A stretch of DNA of 64,000 nucleotides from assembly GCF_015752205.1 (NCBI RefSeq), contig NZ_JADOVG010000001.1, positions 248,001-312,000 on the forward strand, given 5' to 3'. Positions 46,894-54,496 of this stretch are shown piece after piece; the first letter of the stretch is position 1, and each line of letters begins with the position of its first letter. Below the pieces are notes generated by a model. It had not been told where the DNA came from, ran no database searches, and was given only the letters and a program-made list of their open reading frames with translations. This DNA comes from Polaromonas sp. CG_9.7 (GTDB lineage Bacteria; Pseudomonadota; Gammaproteobacteria; Burkholderiales; Burkholderiaceae_C). The position numbers and the translations under genes were made by a program.

Positions 46894-47964
46894 ATGAGTA
46901 CCGAAAAAAAAGAATCCACCCCACCTGCCGACTTGCCCCAAGGCGATCAAACGGCAGCATCTCCTGCAGCGCCCGAGCCTGCCCAGAGCCAGGACGCCAT
47001 CGACGCCATGCTTGCCCAGGCAACAGCTTCGCGCGGCGCGGCTGTACCGGCGGACAATGGTGCGCAGAGCCTGCCGCCCGTGGGCGAGCAGCGTTGCGGC
47101 CTGATTGCCATCGTCGGCAAGCCTAACGTCGGCAAATCCACCTTGCTCAATGCGCTGGTCGGCCAGAAGGTCAGCATCACCTCGCGCAAAGCGCAGACCA
47201 CGCGCCACCGCATCACCGGCATGCGCACGCGCGCCGCGACGCAGTTTGTGTTTGTCGATACACCGGGTTTTCAGACACGGCATGGCAATGCGCTGAACCG
47301 TTCGCTGAACCGTACGGTGGTTGGCGCCGTCAATGACGTGGACCTGATTGTTTTCGTGGTGGAAGCCGGCCAGTTCAACCTGGCCGATGCCAAGGTGCTG
47401 GCGCTGCTGCCAGAAAAAACACCGGCCATTTTGCTGGCCAACAAGTTTGACCTGATTCACCGCCGCGCTGAAATTGCGCCTTGGCTGCGCGCCATGCAGG
47501 AACGGCATAACTTTGCCGAATTCGTGCCGATGTCGGCCAACAATGCCAAGGACGTCGAGCGCCTGTTCGGGATTTGTGAAAAATACCTGCCGGTGCAGCC
47601 GTGGATGTATGGCGCGGATGAACTGACCGATCGCAGCGACCGCTTCATGGCTGCCGAGATCATCCGGGAAAAGCTGTTTCGCCTGACCGGCGACGAGCTG
47701 CCCTACACCTCGACCGTCATCATTGACCAATATGAGGAAGAGGGCAATCTGCGCAAGATTGCCGCGACCATCGTCGTCGAGCGCGACGGCCACAAGGGCA
47801 TGATCATTGGGGAGAAGGGCGAGAAGCTCAAGCGCATCGGCACTGAGGCACGGCATGAACTCGAAGCCCTGACCGGCGGCAAGGTGTTTTTGGAGATCTG
47901 GGTCAAGGTCCGATCCGGCTGGGCGGATGACGAGGCACGCGTCAAGACCTTCGGGTATGAGTGA
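46894..47964 (+). CDS. era: GTPase Era
   Basis: Era (356 aa) binds the 3' end of 16S rRNA during 30S assembly. The GTPase motifs are [18 protein letters not shown] near residue 74, DTPGFQ and NKFD. The KH domain at the end has [19 protein letters not shown] and the terminus [14 protein letters not shown]. The N-terminus carries an Ala/Pro/Gln-rich extension of about 65 residues compared with E. coli (301 aa), which seems typical of related Comamonadaceae proteins. A tandem-repeat array starts five bases after the stop. Confidence 0.97.
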   Translation: MSTEKKESTPPADLPQGDQTAASPAAPEPAQSQDAIDAMLAQATASRGAAVPADNGAQSLPPVGEQRCGLIAIVGKPNVGKSTLLNALVGQKVSITSRKAQTTRHRITGMRTRAATQFVFVDTPGFQTRHGNALNRSLNRTVVGAVNDVDLIVFVVEAGQFNLADAKVLALLPEKTPAILLANKFDLIHRRAEIAPWLRAMQERHNFAEFVPMSANNAKDVERLFGICEKYLPVQPWMYGADELTDRSDRFMAAEIIREKLFRLTGDELPYTSTVIIDQYEEEGNLRKIAATIVVERDGHKGMIIGEKGEKLKRIGTEARHELEALTGGKVFLEIWVKVRSGWADDEARVKTFGYE

Positions 47965-47969
47965 TAGAG

Positions 47970-48379
47970 CCCCCACGCTCCCCGCTTCGCGTGGTTCGCT
48001 GCCCCCCGAGGGGGCCGCTGCGCCTGCGGTCCGGCGAAGCCGGTCCCGCGGCCCCTGCTTGGGAAGATGCACCCCCACGCTCCCCGCTTCGCGTGGTTCG
48101 CTGCCCCCCGAGGGGGCCGCTGCGCCTGCGGTCCGGCGAAGCCGGTTCCGCGGCCCCTGCTTGGGAAGATGCACCCCCACGCTCCCCGCTTCGTGTGGCT
48201 TCCTGCCCCCCGAGGGGGCCGCTGCGCCTGCGGCCCGGCAGAGCCGGTTCCGCGGCCCTTGCTTGGGAAGATGCACCCGACGGTCGCCCACTGCGTGTGG
48301 CTTCCTGTCCCCCCGAGGGGGCTGCTGCGCCTGCGGTCCGGCGAAGCCGGTCCCGCGGCCCCTGCTTGGGAAAATGCAG
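47970..48379 (+). repeat. Four tandem 102-bp hairpin-rich units
   Basis: Four head-to-tail units start at 47970, 48072, 48174 and 48276; each is 102 bases. A unit contains CCACGC...GCGTGG, GCCCCC-CGA-GGGGGC and CCGGC-GAA-GCCGG, giving three potential hairpins. Units 1 and 2 are nearly identical, unit 3 has a few changes, and unit 4 has lost the first hairpin. The period is a multiple of three, so open frames run through the array, but these repeat a 34-residue low-complexity string and are not taken as genes. Single copies of this kind of G+C-rich hairpin sequence are, from memory, frequent between genes in Comamonadaceae. Confidence 0.9.
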
Positions 48380-48426
48380 ACCCTGCTTGCCACTTCTACG
48401 TGATCGCTTGACCTGACACCTCCACC

Positions 48427-49176
48427 TTGGCTGCCCAACGCATCAACAATGAACCCGCCTATGTGCTGCACCGTTACGACTGGAGCGAGTCCAGCCTGAT
48501 CCTGGATGTGTTCACCCGTCACTACGGCCGGGTGGCGCTGGTGGCGCGCGGTGCCAAGAAACCCAGTTCCAGTTTCCGGCCGATTTTGCTGCCCATGCAG
48601 CCGCTGCATGTCGCATTTGGCGGCGATGCGGAAATCCGCAACCTCAAGAGTGCTGAATGGCAGGGTGGCCATGTCATGCCAAGTGGCGATGCGCTGCTTT
48701 CGGGTTATTACCTGAACGAGTTACTGATGCGCCTGCTGGCCCGGGACGACCCGCATCCACTGCTGTTTGATGCCTATGCCGCCACGGTCCAGCTGCTTGC
48801 CAGCCAGAATACCGAAACGCTTCAGCTGGCGCTGCGTGCTTTCGAGTTGCGCCTGTTGCAGGGGATTGGCTTGCTGCCCCGGCTGGATGCCGAAACCGCA
48901 ACCCTGGCGCCGCTGGCTGCGCAGCAGCGTTATGTGCTGGTTGCCGAGGCCGGTCTGCGGCCCGTCCATGACGATGACCGCTTCAGCCTGAGCGGCGAAC
49001 ACTGGCAGGCGCTGCAGCAGTCGCTGGGTGAAAAAGCGCTGTTTACCGACACGCTGCGGGCCTGTGTGCCGGCCGCCAATGAACTCAAAATACAGCTGCG
49101 TGCCTTGCTGCACTACCATTGTGGTGTCAGGGTTTTGAAAACCCGGCAGATGATGATGGACCTGCAAGCCCTTTAA
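48427..49176 (+). CDS. recO: DNA repair protein RecO
   Basis: RecO (249 aa) anneals single strands and, with RecR, loads RecA at gaps. The OB-fold N-terminus reads [20 protein letters not shown] then [20 protein letters not shown]. The helical C-terminal part includes [20 protein letters not shown] and ends [20 protein letters not shown]. The start is TTG at 48427 (Ala-Ala-Gln-Arg follow); no ATG lies near the conserved start. It lies 47 bases after the repeat array, so era-recO read-through must cross that array. Confidence 0.94.
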   Translation: MAAQRINNEPAYVLHRYDWSESSLILDVFTRHYGRVALVARGAKKPSSSFRPILLPMQPLHVAFGGDAEIRNLKSAEWQGGHVMPSGDALLSGYYLNELLMRLLARDDPHPLLFDAYAATVQLLASQNTETLQLALRAFELRLLQGIGLLPRLDAETATLAPLAAQQRYVLVAEAGLRPVHDDDRFSLSGEHWQALQQSLGEKALFTDTLRACVPAANELKIQLRALLHYHCGVRVLKTRQMMMDLQAL

Positions 49177-49199
49177 CGATTTATTCGATTGATGTCGCC

Positions 49200-50030
49200 A
49201 TGATCGCCTTATTCCACTCCGACCATCGTTCGCACCTGCCCCATCCCCCCGGCACTTTGAAAACCGTGCTGTCGGTCAACGTCAACAAGGTGGCGCTGCT
49301 TCGAAATACCCGGCATCTGGACATTCCCAGCGTGTTGCGCGCTGCCGAGTTGTGCCTGAAGGCGGGTGCCAGCGGCATCACGGTGCATCCCCGGCCCGAC
49401 GAGCGCCACATACGCGCCGACGATGTGTATGAAATTGCCGCGCTGATGAAGGACTGGCCGCACTGCGAGTTCAACATCGAGGGCAATCCGCTGCAAAACT
49501 TGATGCATTTTGTGCGCGACCTGTCGGCCCGGGGCTTGCCGCTGCACCAGTGCACTTTTGTGCCTGACAGCGAAGACCAGTTCACCAGCGACCACGGCTG
49601 GAGTTTTCCGCAGGATGCCGAACGTCTGCAGCCACACATCGAATATGCCCATGCGCGCGGCGTTCGGGTCAGCCTGTTCATGGACCCGGTTCCCGAGGCC
49701 ATGGCTGCTGCCAAAGGCATTGGCGCCGACCGGGTCGAGCTGTACACCGAAAGCTATGCAAGCCACTGGTCTGGCCCTGAAAAAAACAAGGCCTTGGACC
49801 AGTTTGCGCAGACCGCGCGGGCAGCGGCAGCTATTAATTTGGGAGTGAACGCCGGACACGACCTGAACCGTGACAACTTGGCTGATTTCTTGCGCGCCGT
49901 TCCCAACGTGCGCGAAGTTTCCATCGGCCATGCGCTGGTAGCCGATGCGCTCGAACTCGGTTACGACGCCACGGTCAAGGATTACCTGCGCTGCATCAAC
50001 GAGGCGTTCGCGCCCGCCGCCCTGGCTTGA
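49200..50030 (+). CDS. pdxJ: Pyridoxine 5'-phosphate synthase
   Basis: PdxJ (276 aa) closes the ring of pyridoxine 5'-phosphate from 3-amino-2-oxopropyl phosphate and deoxyxylulose phosphate. [36 protein letters not shown], the FNIEGNP strand and [13 protein letters not shown] are diagnostic. The first 25 residues before LSVNVNK are not conserved; the start could be a few codons later. The stop overlaps acpS by one base. The pdxJ-acpS-nagZ order is common in the Burkholderiales. Confidence 0.96.
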   Translation: MIALFHSDHRSHLPHPPGTLKTVLSVNVNKVALLRNTRHLDIPSVLRAAELCLKAGASGITVHPRPDERHIRADDVYEIAALMKDWPHCEFNIEGNPLQNLMHFVRDLSARGLPLHQCTFVPDSEDQFTSDHGWSFPQDAERLQPHIEYAHARGVRVSLFMDPVPEAMAAAKGIGADRVELYTESYASHWSGPEKNKALDQFAQTARAAAAINLGVNAGHDLNRDNLADFLRAVPNVREVSIGHALVADALELGYDATVKDYLRCINEAFAPAALA

Positions 50031-50422
50031 TGATCTACGGCATCGGCACCGACATCTGCGACATCCGCCGCATCCACGCCAGCCTGGCGCGCCATGGCGA
50101 ACGCTTTGCCCAGAGAATCCTGAGCGACGGCGAACTGGCGACATGGACAGAGCGCAGCGCCCGCTGGCCCGACCGGGGTGTCAGCTACCTTGCCACCCGC
50201 TTTTCTGCCAAGGAAGCCTTCAGCAAGGCGATTGGCCTGGGCATGCGCATGCCCATGACCTGGCGGCATTGCGAAATCGCCAAGATGAACAGCGGCAAGC
50301 CCGAAATCGTGCTGCATGGCGCACTCAAGGACTGGTTTGACGCGCGCGAACTGACGGCGCATATCACCGTGACCGATGAAACCGACTATGCCGCAAGTTT
50401 TTGTGTTGTAGAGAAAAAGTAA
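50030..50422 (+). CDS. acpS: Holo-ACP synthase
   Basis: AcpS (130 aa) attaches 4'-phosphopantetheine from CoA to the serine of acyl carrier protein (the acpP product in this window). The magnesium site [13 protein letters not shown] and the motif [13 protein letters not shown] are present. The ATG at 50030 overlaps the pdxJ stop by one base. Length matches the single-domain bacterial family. Confidence 0.96.
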   Translation: MIYGIGTDICDIRRIHASLARHGERFAQRILSDGELATWTERSARWPDRGVSYLATRFSAKEAFSKAIGLGMRMPMTWRHCEIAKMNSGKPEIVLHGALKDWFDARELTAHITVTDETDYAASFCVVEKK

Positions 50423-50470
50423 CCATTGCGCATGCCATTCCTGCACAAGCAGCTATGAATTTAATAGTAC
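50423..50470 (+). repeat. Dispersed repeat, copy 5
   Basis: TTGCGCATGCCATTCCTGCA followed by CAAGCAGCTATGAATTTAAT fills the short gap between acpS and nagZ. It is the closest relative of the copy embedded in hemD (16815-16867). Confidence 0.65.
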
Positions 50471-50486
50471 TCCTGAAAATATTCCC

Positions 50487-51545
50487 ATGACCCCGCACGC
50501 CCCTCTCATCATCGACATCGCCGGTCTCAAACTGAGCAAGGACGACCGCCGCCGCCTCCGGCATCCGCTGACCGGCGGCATCATCCTGTTCGCCCGCAAC
50601 TGGAAAGACCGCCAGCAGCTCGGCAAGCTGTGCGCGGAGATCAAGGCTTTGCGCGACGACCTGCTGATCTGCGTGGACCACGAAGGCGGCCGGGTGCAGC
50701 GCTTTCGCACCGACGGCCTGACGCACCTGCCACCCATGCGTGCCTTGGGTGCGCAGTGGGTCAGGGACCAGCTGGCCGCCACCAATGCCGCTACTGCCTG
50801 TGGCTATGTGCTGGGCGCCGAACTGCGCGCCTGCGGCGTCGATTTCAGCTTCACACCGGTGCTGGACCTCGACCATGGCGAAAGCGGCGTCATCGGTGAC
50901 CGTGCCTTCGGCCGCGACCCGCGCGTCGTCAGTCTGCTGGCCAAGAGTCTGATGCACGGCCTGCTGCAAAGCGGCATGGCCAATTGCGGCAAACATTTTC
51001 CCGGCCACGGCTTCGTCAAGGCTGACTCGCACACCGACATTCCGGTGGACACGCGTACGCTCAATGCCATCCTGAAAGACGACGCCGCGCCGTATGAATG
51101 GCTCAACACCACGCTGTCCAGCGTGATGCCGGCGCATGTGATCTACCCCAAGGTCGATGCGCGGCCGGCCGGTTTTTCCAGCAAATGGCTGAACTTCATT
51201 TTGCGCAGCCAGCTCGGTTTTGGCGGCGCGATTTTCAGCGACGACCTGAGCATGGCCGGTGCGCGGCTGATCGACGGCGTGGAAGTGAGCTACACCGAGG
51301 CAGCCATTGCCGCGCTGAACGCCGGCTGCGACATGGTTTTGCTGTGCAACCAGTCGGTGGGCGATGGCAAGCCGGTCGATGAATTGCTCGATGGCATGGC
51401 CGAAGCGCTGCTGAAAGGCCGTTGGGAAGCGCTGGAAGCCAGCGAATTGCGCCGTGAGGCGCTGCTGCCGCAGGCGCCCGCGCTGGAATGGGATGAACTC
51501 ATGGTGCATCCGGCCTACATGCATGCTCTGGGCCTAATTCCCTGA
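50487..51545 (+). CDS. nagZ: Beta-N-acetylhexosaminidase NagZ
   Basis: NagZ (352 aa) is a cytoplasmic GH3 enzyme that removes GlcNAc from anhydromuropeptides in cell-wall recycling. ICVDHEGGRVQRFRTDGLTH, the KHFPGHGFVKADSHTD loop with its catalytic His, and the nucleophile region FSDDLSMAGA (Asp252/253) identify it. No signal peptide is present. The gene begins 64 bases after acpS, with a dispersed repeat in the gap. Confidence 0.96.
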   Translation: MTPHAPLIIDIAGLKLSKDDRRRLRHPLTGGIILFARNWKDRQQLGKLCAEIKALRDDLLICVDHEGGRVQRFRTDGLTHLPPMRALGAQWVRDQLAATNAATACGYVLGAELRACGVDFSFTPVLDLDHGESGVIGDRAFGRDPRVVSLLAKSLMHGLLQSGMANCGKHFPGHGFVKADSHTDIPVDTRTLNAILKDDAAPYEWLNTTLSSVMPAHVIYPKVDARPAGFSSKWLNFILRSQLGFGGAIFSDDLSMAGARLIDGVEVSYTEAAIAALNAGCDMVLLCNQSVGDGKPVDELLDGMAEALLKGRWEALEASELRREALLPQAPALEWDELMVHPAYMHALGLIP

Positions 51546-51570
51546 CATCTGCCGGAGTGGCCACTTCAAG

Positions 51571-52077
51571 TTACGCGCCCGACCACTCCAGCTTGCCCGC
51601 CGCGTCAATGTGCGTCAGGTACACGCGCAGGTCAAACTCGTACTGGTGGTAGTGCGGCTCCATGTAGGTGCAGAGTTTATAAAACGCCTTGTCGTGCGCT
51701 TTTTCCTTGATGTGCGCCAGTTCATGCACCGCAATCATCCGTAAAAACTCCTCCGGCACTTCCTTGAATAGCGACGCTACCCGAATTTCACGCTTGGACT
51801 TGAGCTTGTTGCCCTGCACCCGCGAAATCGTCGTGTGCGTGCCCAGCGCGTGGGTGATGATTTGCAGCTTGCTGTCGAACATCACCTTGTTCAATGGCTC
51901 CGAATTGCGCAAAAACTCATTTTTCAGCACCATGACATAGTCATACAAGGCCTTGTCGGTGCGTACCGCGTGGGTATGACGGTATTTGGCCAGCAGCGTT
52001 TCGCCCAGGCTGCCTTTGGCCAGCAATTGCTGAACCTGCGTCTGAAGGCTCTCCGGGTAGCCTGCAAGGTATTTCAT
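51571..52077 (-). CDS. YgjP/DUF45-type zinc metallopeptidase
   Basis: This 168-residue protein (from the ATG at 52077) has the zinc motif His118-Glu-Leu-Ala-His122 and a third probable ligand His128 (KEKAHDKAFYKLC), the pattern of the YgjP-like family. The N-terminal 80 residues are helical. An upstream in-frame extension of 36 residues (to 52185) is Phe/Gln-rich and unlikely to be translated. Substrates are not known. It is convergent with nagZ and divergent from the patatin gene. Confidence 0.85.
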   Translation of the reverse strand: MKYLAGYPESLQTQVQQLLAKGSLGETLLAKYRHTHAVRTDKALYDYVMVLKNEFLRNSEPLNKVMFDSKLQIITHALGTHTTISRVQGNKLKSKREIRVASLFKEVPEEFLRMIAVHELAHIKEKAHDKAFYKLCTYMEPHYHQYEFDLRVYLTHIDAAGKLEWSGA

Positions 52078-52285
52078 TGAAGTTAGTATTATTTTTTGTA
52101 GCAAAAATTGCAGGTGGGTAAAGCGAAAAAGGCCATTTTTATTCAAAAAATGGCAGTTCTGCAATGCTGCCGGATGGTAGCGCAAACCGCAAAGCCATTG
52201 AATGGCGAAGCGCAGGCGATTCCAGGCAGCGCCCGCGCGGCATGGTCTGTAAACGGCGGTACTTGCGGTTTGTTACCCTTCGAAG

Positions 52286-53470
52286 ATGAAAAATTCCAAT
52301 AATGCAGTACTCCCCCTTCCTGACAGCGGCCATCGCCTGGTCAATCTGGCGTTGCAAGGCGGTGGCTCGCACGGCGCCTTCACCTGGGGCGTGCTCGACG
52401 CACTGCTGGAAGACGGCCGCATTGACATCGAAGGCATCAGCGGCACCAGCGCAGGAGCCATGAATGCCGTGGTGCTGGCGCATGGGCTGGTTAGCGCCCC
52501 GGACCAGTCCCGGCTCGCGCGCTATGAAGTGGCCCGGAAGGCACTGGCGACGTTCTGGAACGGCATTATTGACTTGAGCGCCGTGTCGTCTTCGCTGTCA
52601 AAGTCACTTTCTCTGTGGCAGCGTGCGCCGTTCAACATCCTGCTCGGCCAGCTGGGCGGCGGCATCTGGTCGGCCTCGCGCTGGACCGATGAACTGACCC
52701 GCTACTGGTCTGGCAGCGTGTCGCCTTACCAGAGCAATCCGTTTGACATCAACCCGCTGAAGGATTTTTTGGCGTCCCAGGTTGATTTCGAGCGGCTGGC
52801 TGCGCACCCGTTCCCGGCAACGCCGAAGGTGTTCGTGGTGGCCACGCGCGTCAGCACCGGCAAGGCCGAGGTGTTTTCAGGCAAGCGCCTGACGGCTGAC
52901 GCGGTCATGGCGTCGGCCTGCCTGCCGATGGTGTTTCAGGCGGTCGAGATTGAAGGCGACCATTTCTGGGATGGCGGCTATACCGGCAACCCGGCGCTGC
53001 ACCCGCTGCTCTACGAATGCCAGAGCCGGGACATCATGCTGGTCCAGATCAACCCGATCCGGCGCGACAAGCTGCCGACCCAGCCAGGCGAGATTGCCGA
53101 CCGGGTCAATGAAATCACCTTCAATGCGGGGCTGGTCGCCGAAATGCGCGCCATCGATTTCGTCAAACGCTTGCTGGCCGAAGGCAAGCTCGAAGCGTCG
53201 CAATACAAGGATGTGCTGATGCACCGCATCGACGGTGGTGAAGTGCTGGACGCCTACAGCGCCTCGACCAATGCGTCAATCGATGCCGGCCTGATCCATG
53301 CCTTGCGCGACTTGGGCAGGCTGTGCGCGGCCCAATGGCTGGCCCAGCGCTACCCCATGCTGGGTGTCGAATGCAGCGTTGACATTGCACGCGACTATCT
53401 GGACGATCTGCGCCTGCCGGTGGAACGTGCGACGGCCGCACCCAAGCGCAAGAAAAACGTCCTGCCCTAA
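52286..53470 (+). CDS. Patatin-like phospholipase (RssA type)
   Basis: This 394-residue lipid acyl hydrolase has the oxyanion loop LQGGGSHGAFTWGVLD, the nucleophile Ser55 in GISGTSAGAMNA and the catalytic Asp229 in WDGGYTGNPAL, giving the patatin Ser-Asp dyad. No signal peptide or second domain is visible, so it is probably cytoplasmic or peripheral. The C-terminal region is Arg/Lys-rich. Related proteins in Burkholderiales are longer than E. coli RssA (301 aa). It is followed directly by a dispersed repeat and the atypical island. Confidence 0.92.
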   Translation: MKNSNNAVLPLPDSGHRLVNLALQGGGSHGAFTWGVLDALLEDGRIDIEGISGTSAGAMNAVVLAHGLVSAPDQSRLARYEVARKALATFWNGIIDLSAVSSSLSKSLSLWQRAPFNILLGQLGGGIWSASRWTDELTRYWSGSVSPYQSNPFDINPLKDFLASQVDFERLAAHPFPATPKVFVVATRVSTGKAEVFSGKRLTADAVMASACLPMVFQAVEIEGDHFWDGGYTGNPALHPLLYECQSRDIMLVQINPIRRDKLPTQPGEIADRVNEITFNAGLVAEMRAIDFVKRLLAEGKLEASQYKDVLMHRIDGGEVLDAYSASTNASIDAGLIHALRDLGRLCAAQWLAQRYPMLGVECSVDIARDYLDDLRLPVERATAAPKRKKNVLP

Positions 53471-53479
53471 GCGATTTTT

Positions 53480-53545
53480 TGCATGAAATAGGCCATTTCC
53501 GTAAATCTGGTGTGCGCAAGCAGCTATCAATTCAGTAGTCAATAG
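53480..53545 (+). repeat. Dispersed repeat, copy 6
   Basis: GCATGAAATAGGCCATTTCC, a spacer, then GCGCAAGCAGCTATCAATTC and AGTAG. This is the most complete copy in the window and was used as the reference for the others. It starts ten bases after the patatin gene. Confidence 0.75.
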
Positions 53546-53593
53546 TTGCCATGCGCTTTGAGTGCGGTGACGGAAGGTCAGGGTGATTTCGCG

Positions 53594-53655
53594 TTAGCTT
53601 CGCGGCGCAGAGCCGAAAAAAAATCACATCGCGGATGCTCGCGCTGTTCGGTCAT
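53594..53655 (-). pseudogene. Decayed copy of the lysS 3' end
   Basis: This 62-base segment aligns with 57226-57287, the last 20 or so codons and stop of lysS, at roughly 85% identity with three single-base gaps. On the minus strand it still reads like SIRDVI and ends in an aligned TAA. Several differences are synonymous third-position changes, so it derives from a coding lysS that then lost its frame. It lies in the same orientation as the real lysS end, 3.6 kb away. Confidence 0.75.
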
Positions 53656-54164
53656 GGCCCTGACAGGCAGGTGCGCGCAGTGTGCGCCACGACCGACCGG
53701 CGTGCGCTGCAGGTCCTTGCCACTTGGCACCTCATCACCAACTTGTCGCGCGAGCAGGCGACGCTGGACGAGGTCGTGCGCATATACGGCTTGCGCAACT
53801 GGGTGGAGCAAAGCTACAAGCAAATGAACGACGAGCTCGGCTGCGCCGACTTCATGGTTCGAAGCGACCGGGCGATCCGCCCTCACTGGACGTTGGTGTG
53901 CTGCGCGGTGGCCTTTTGCTGGTGCAACGATGCCAGCCAGGCCCGCGCCAGTGAGTCTTCAGCACCGGCCGAGGCAGGGAAAAAAACCGGCAGTCGCAAT
54001 GCACTGCCGTGTGCTGGCCGCGCCTGCTGGGCGCTTGGCTGTCCCCGGGCTAATTGCTGGCGAGCTACTGGAGCGCATTTGCCGACACGCCCCCGGCCGG
54101 ACTCGCCGCGCTGCTCGACGGCTTGAACGCTGGCCACAGGAATGAACTCTGCCTTCGGCTTTAA
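53656..54164 (+). pseudogene. IS701-like transposase remnant
   Basis: The left frame (to about 53955) reads VRAVCATTDRRALQVLATWH, then YGLRNWVEQSYKQMNDELG (with the Glu of the DDE site) and RPHWTLVCCAVAFCW, all typical of the C-terminal third of IS701-family transposases. After a frame change at about 53955-54010, another frame reads WPRLLGAWLSPG, an in-frame TAA at 54051-54053, then SYWSAFADTPPAGLAALLDG and a natural stop at 54162-54164. The N-terminal two thirds are gone, so the gene is dead. No terminal inverted repeats were found. Confidence 0.8.
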
Positions 54165-54496
54165 CAAAATACCGCTAGAGCTGGAAAAACACCGCGCCAA
54201 CAACTTGCCCATTGTCAATTAAGGAGCGGTGTATGCCGTCATGCGGCAATGGCATGAACACTAGTAGTAACCATAAGTAAATATTTTTAATAAATTGATG
54301 ATAATTGTGAATAGTTGCAACTTTTTGATTGACGCCATCACATCACTCAGGTCATCTGCAGGCATGGCTAAAAAAGTTGCCTCTTCCAGTTGCATAGGTT
54401 GAGTCTTGCCTGCAAGACATCAGAAATCGATGCACAAGTGCCGGCGCTGTGCCGTAGCGGTATTTCCCTGAAATTTAGTCTTCGAAAGAGACAACC
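54165..54496. other. A+T-rich leader before the ricin-domain gene
   Basis: These 332 bases are the most A+T-rich part of the window, especially 54255-54335. They probably hold the promoter of the next gene, though no clear -35/-10 pair could be fixed. A 15-codon frame (54233-54280, starting MPSCGNGMN) has an AAGGAG site seven bases upstream and could be a leader peptide; this is weak evidence. Confidence 0.45.

Noticed and set aside
47970..48379. The tandem array as a CRISPR
   Set aside because: Units are contiguous, with no unique spacers, are too long and are internally palindromic; no cas gene is near.
47927..48416. Open frames through the era-recO repeat array with 34-residue repeats
   Set aside because: They exist because the DNA unit is 102 bases, a multiple of three. 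All three plus-strand frames are open over it and none has a ribosome site or recognisable protein.
49826..49842. GCAGCTATTAATTTGGG in pdxJ as another dispersed repeat
   Set aside because: Only the short core matches, and the encoded [14 protein letters not shown] region fits the family; chance is more likely.
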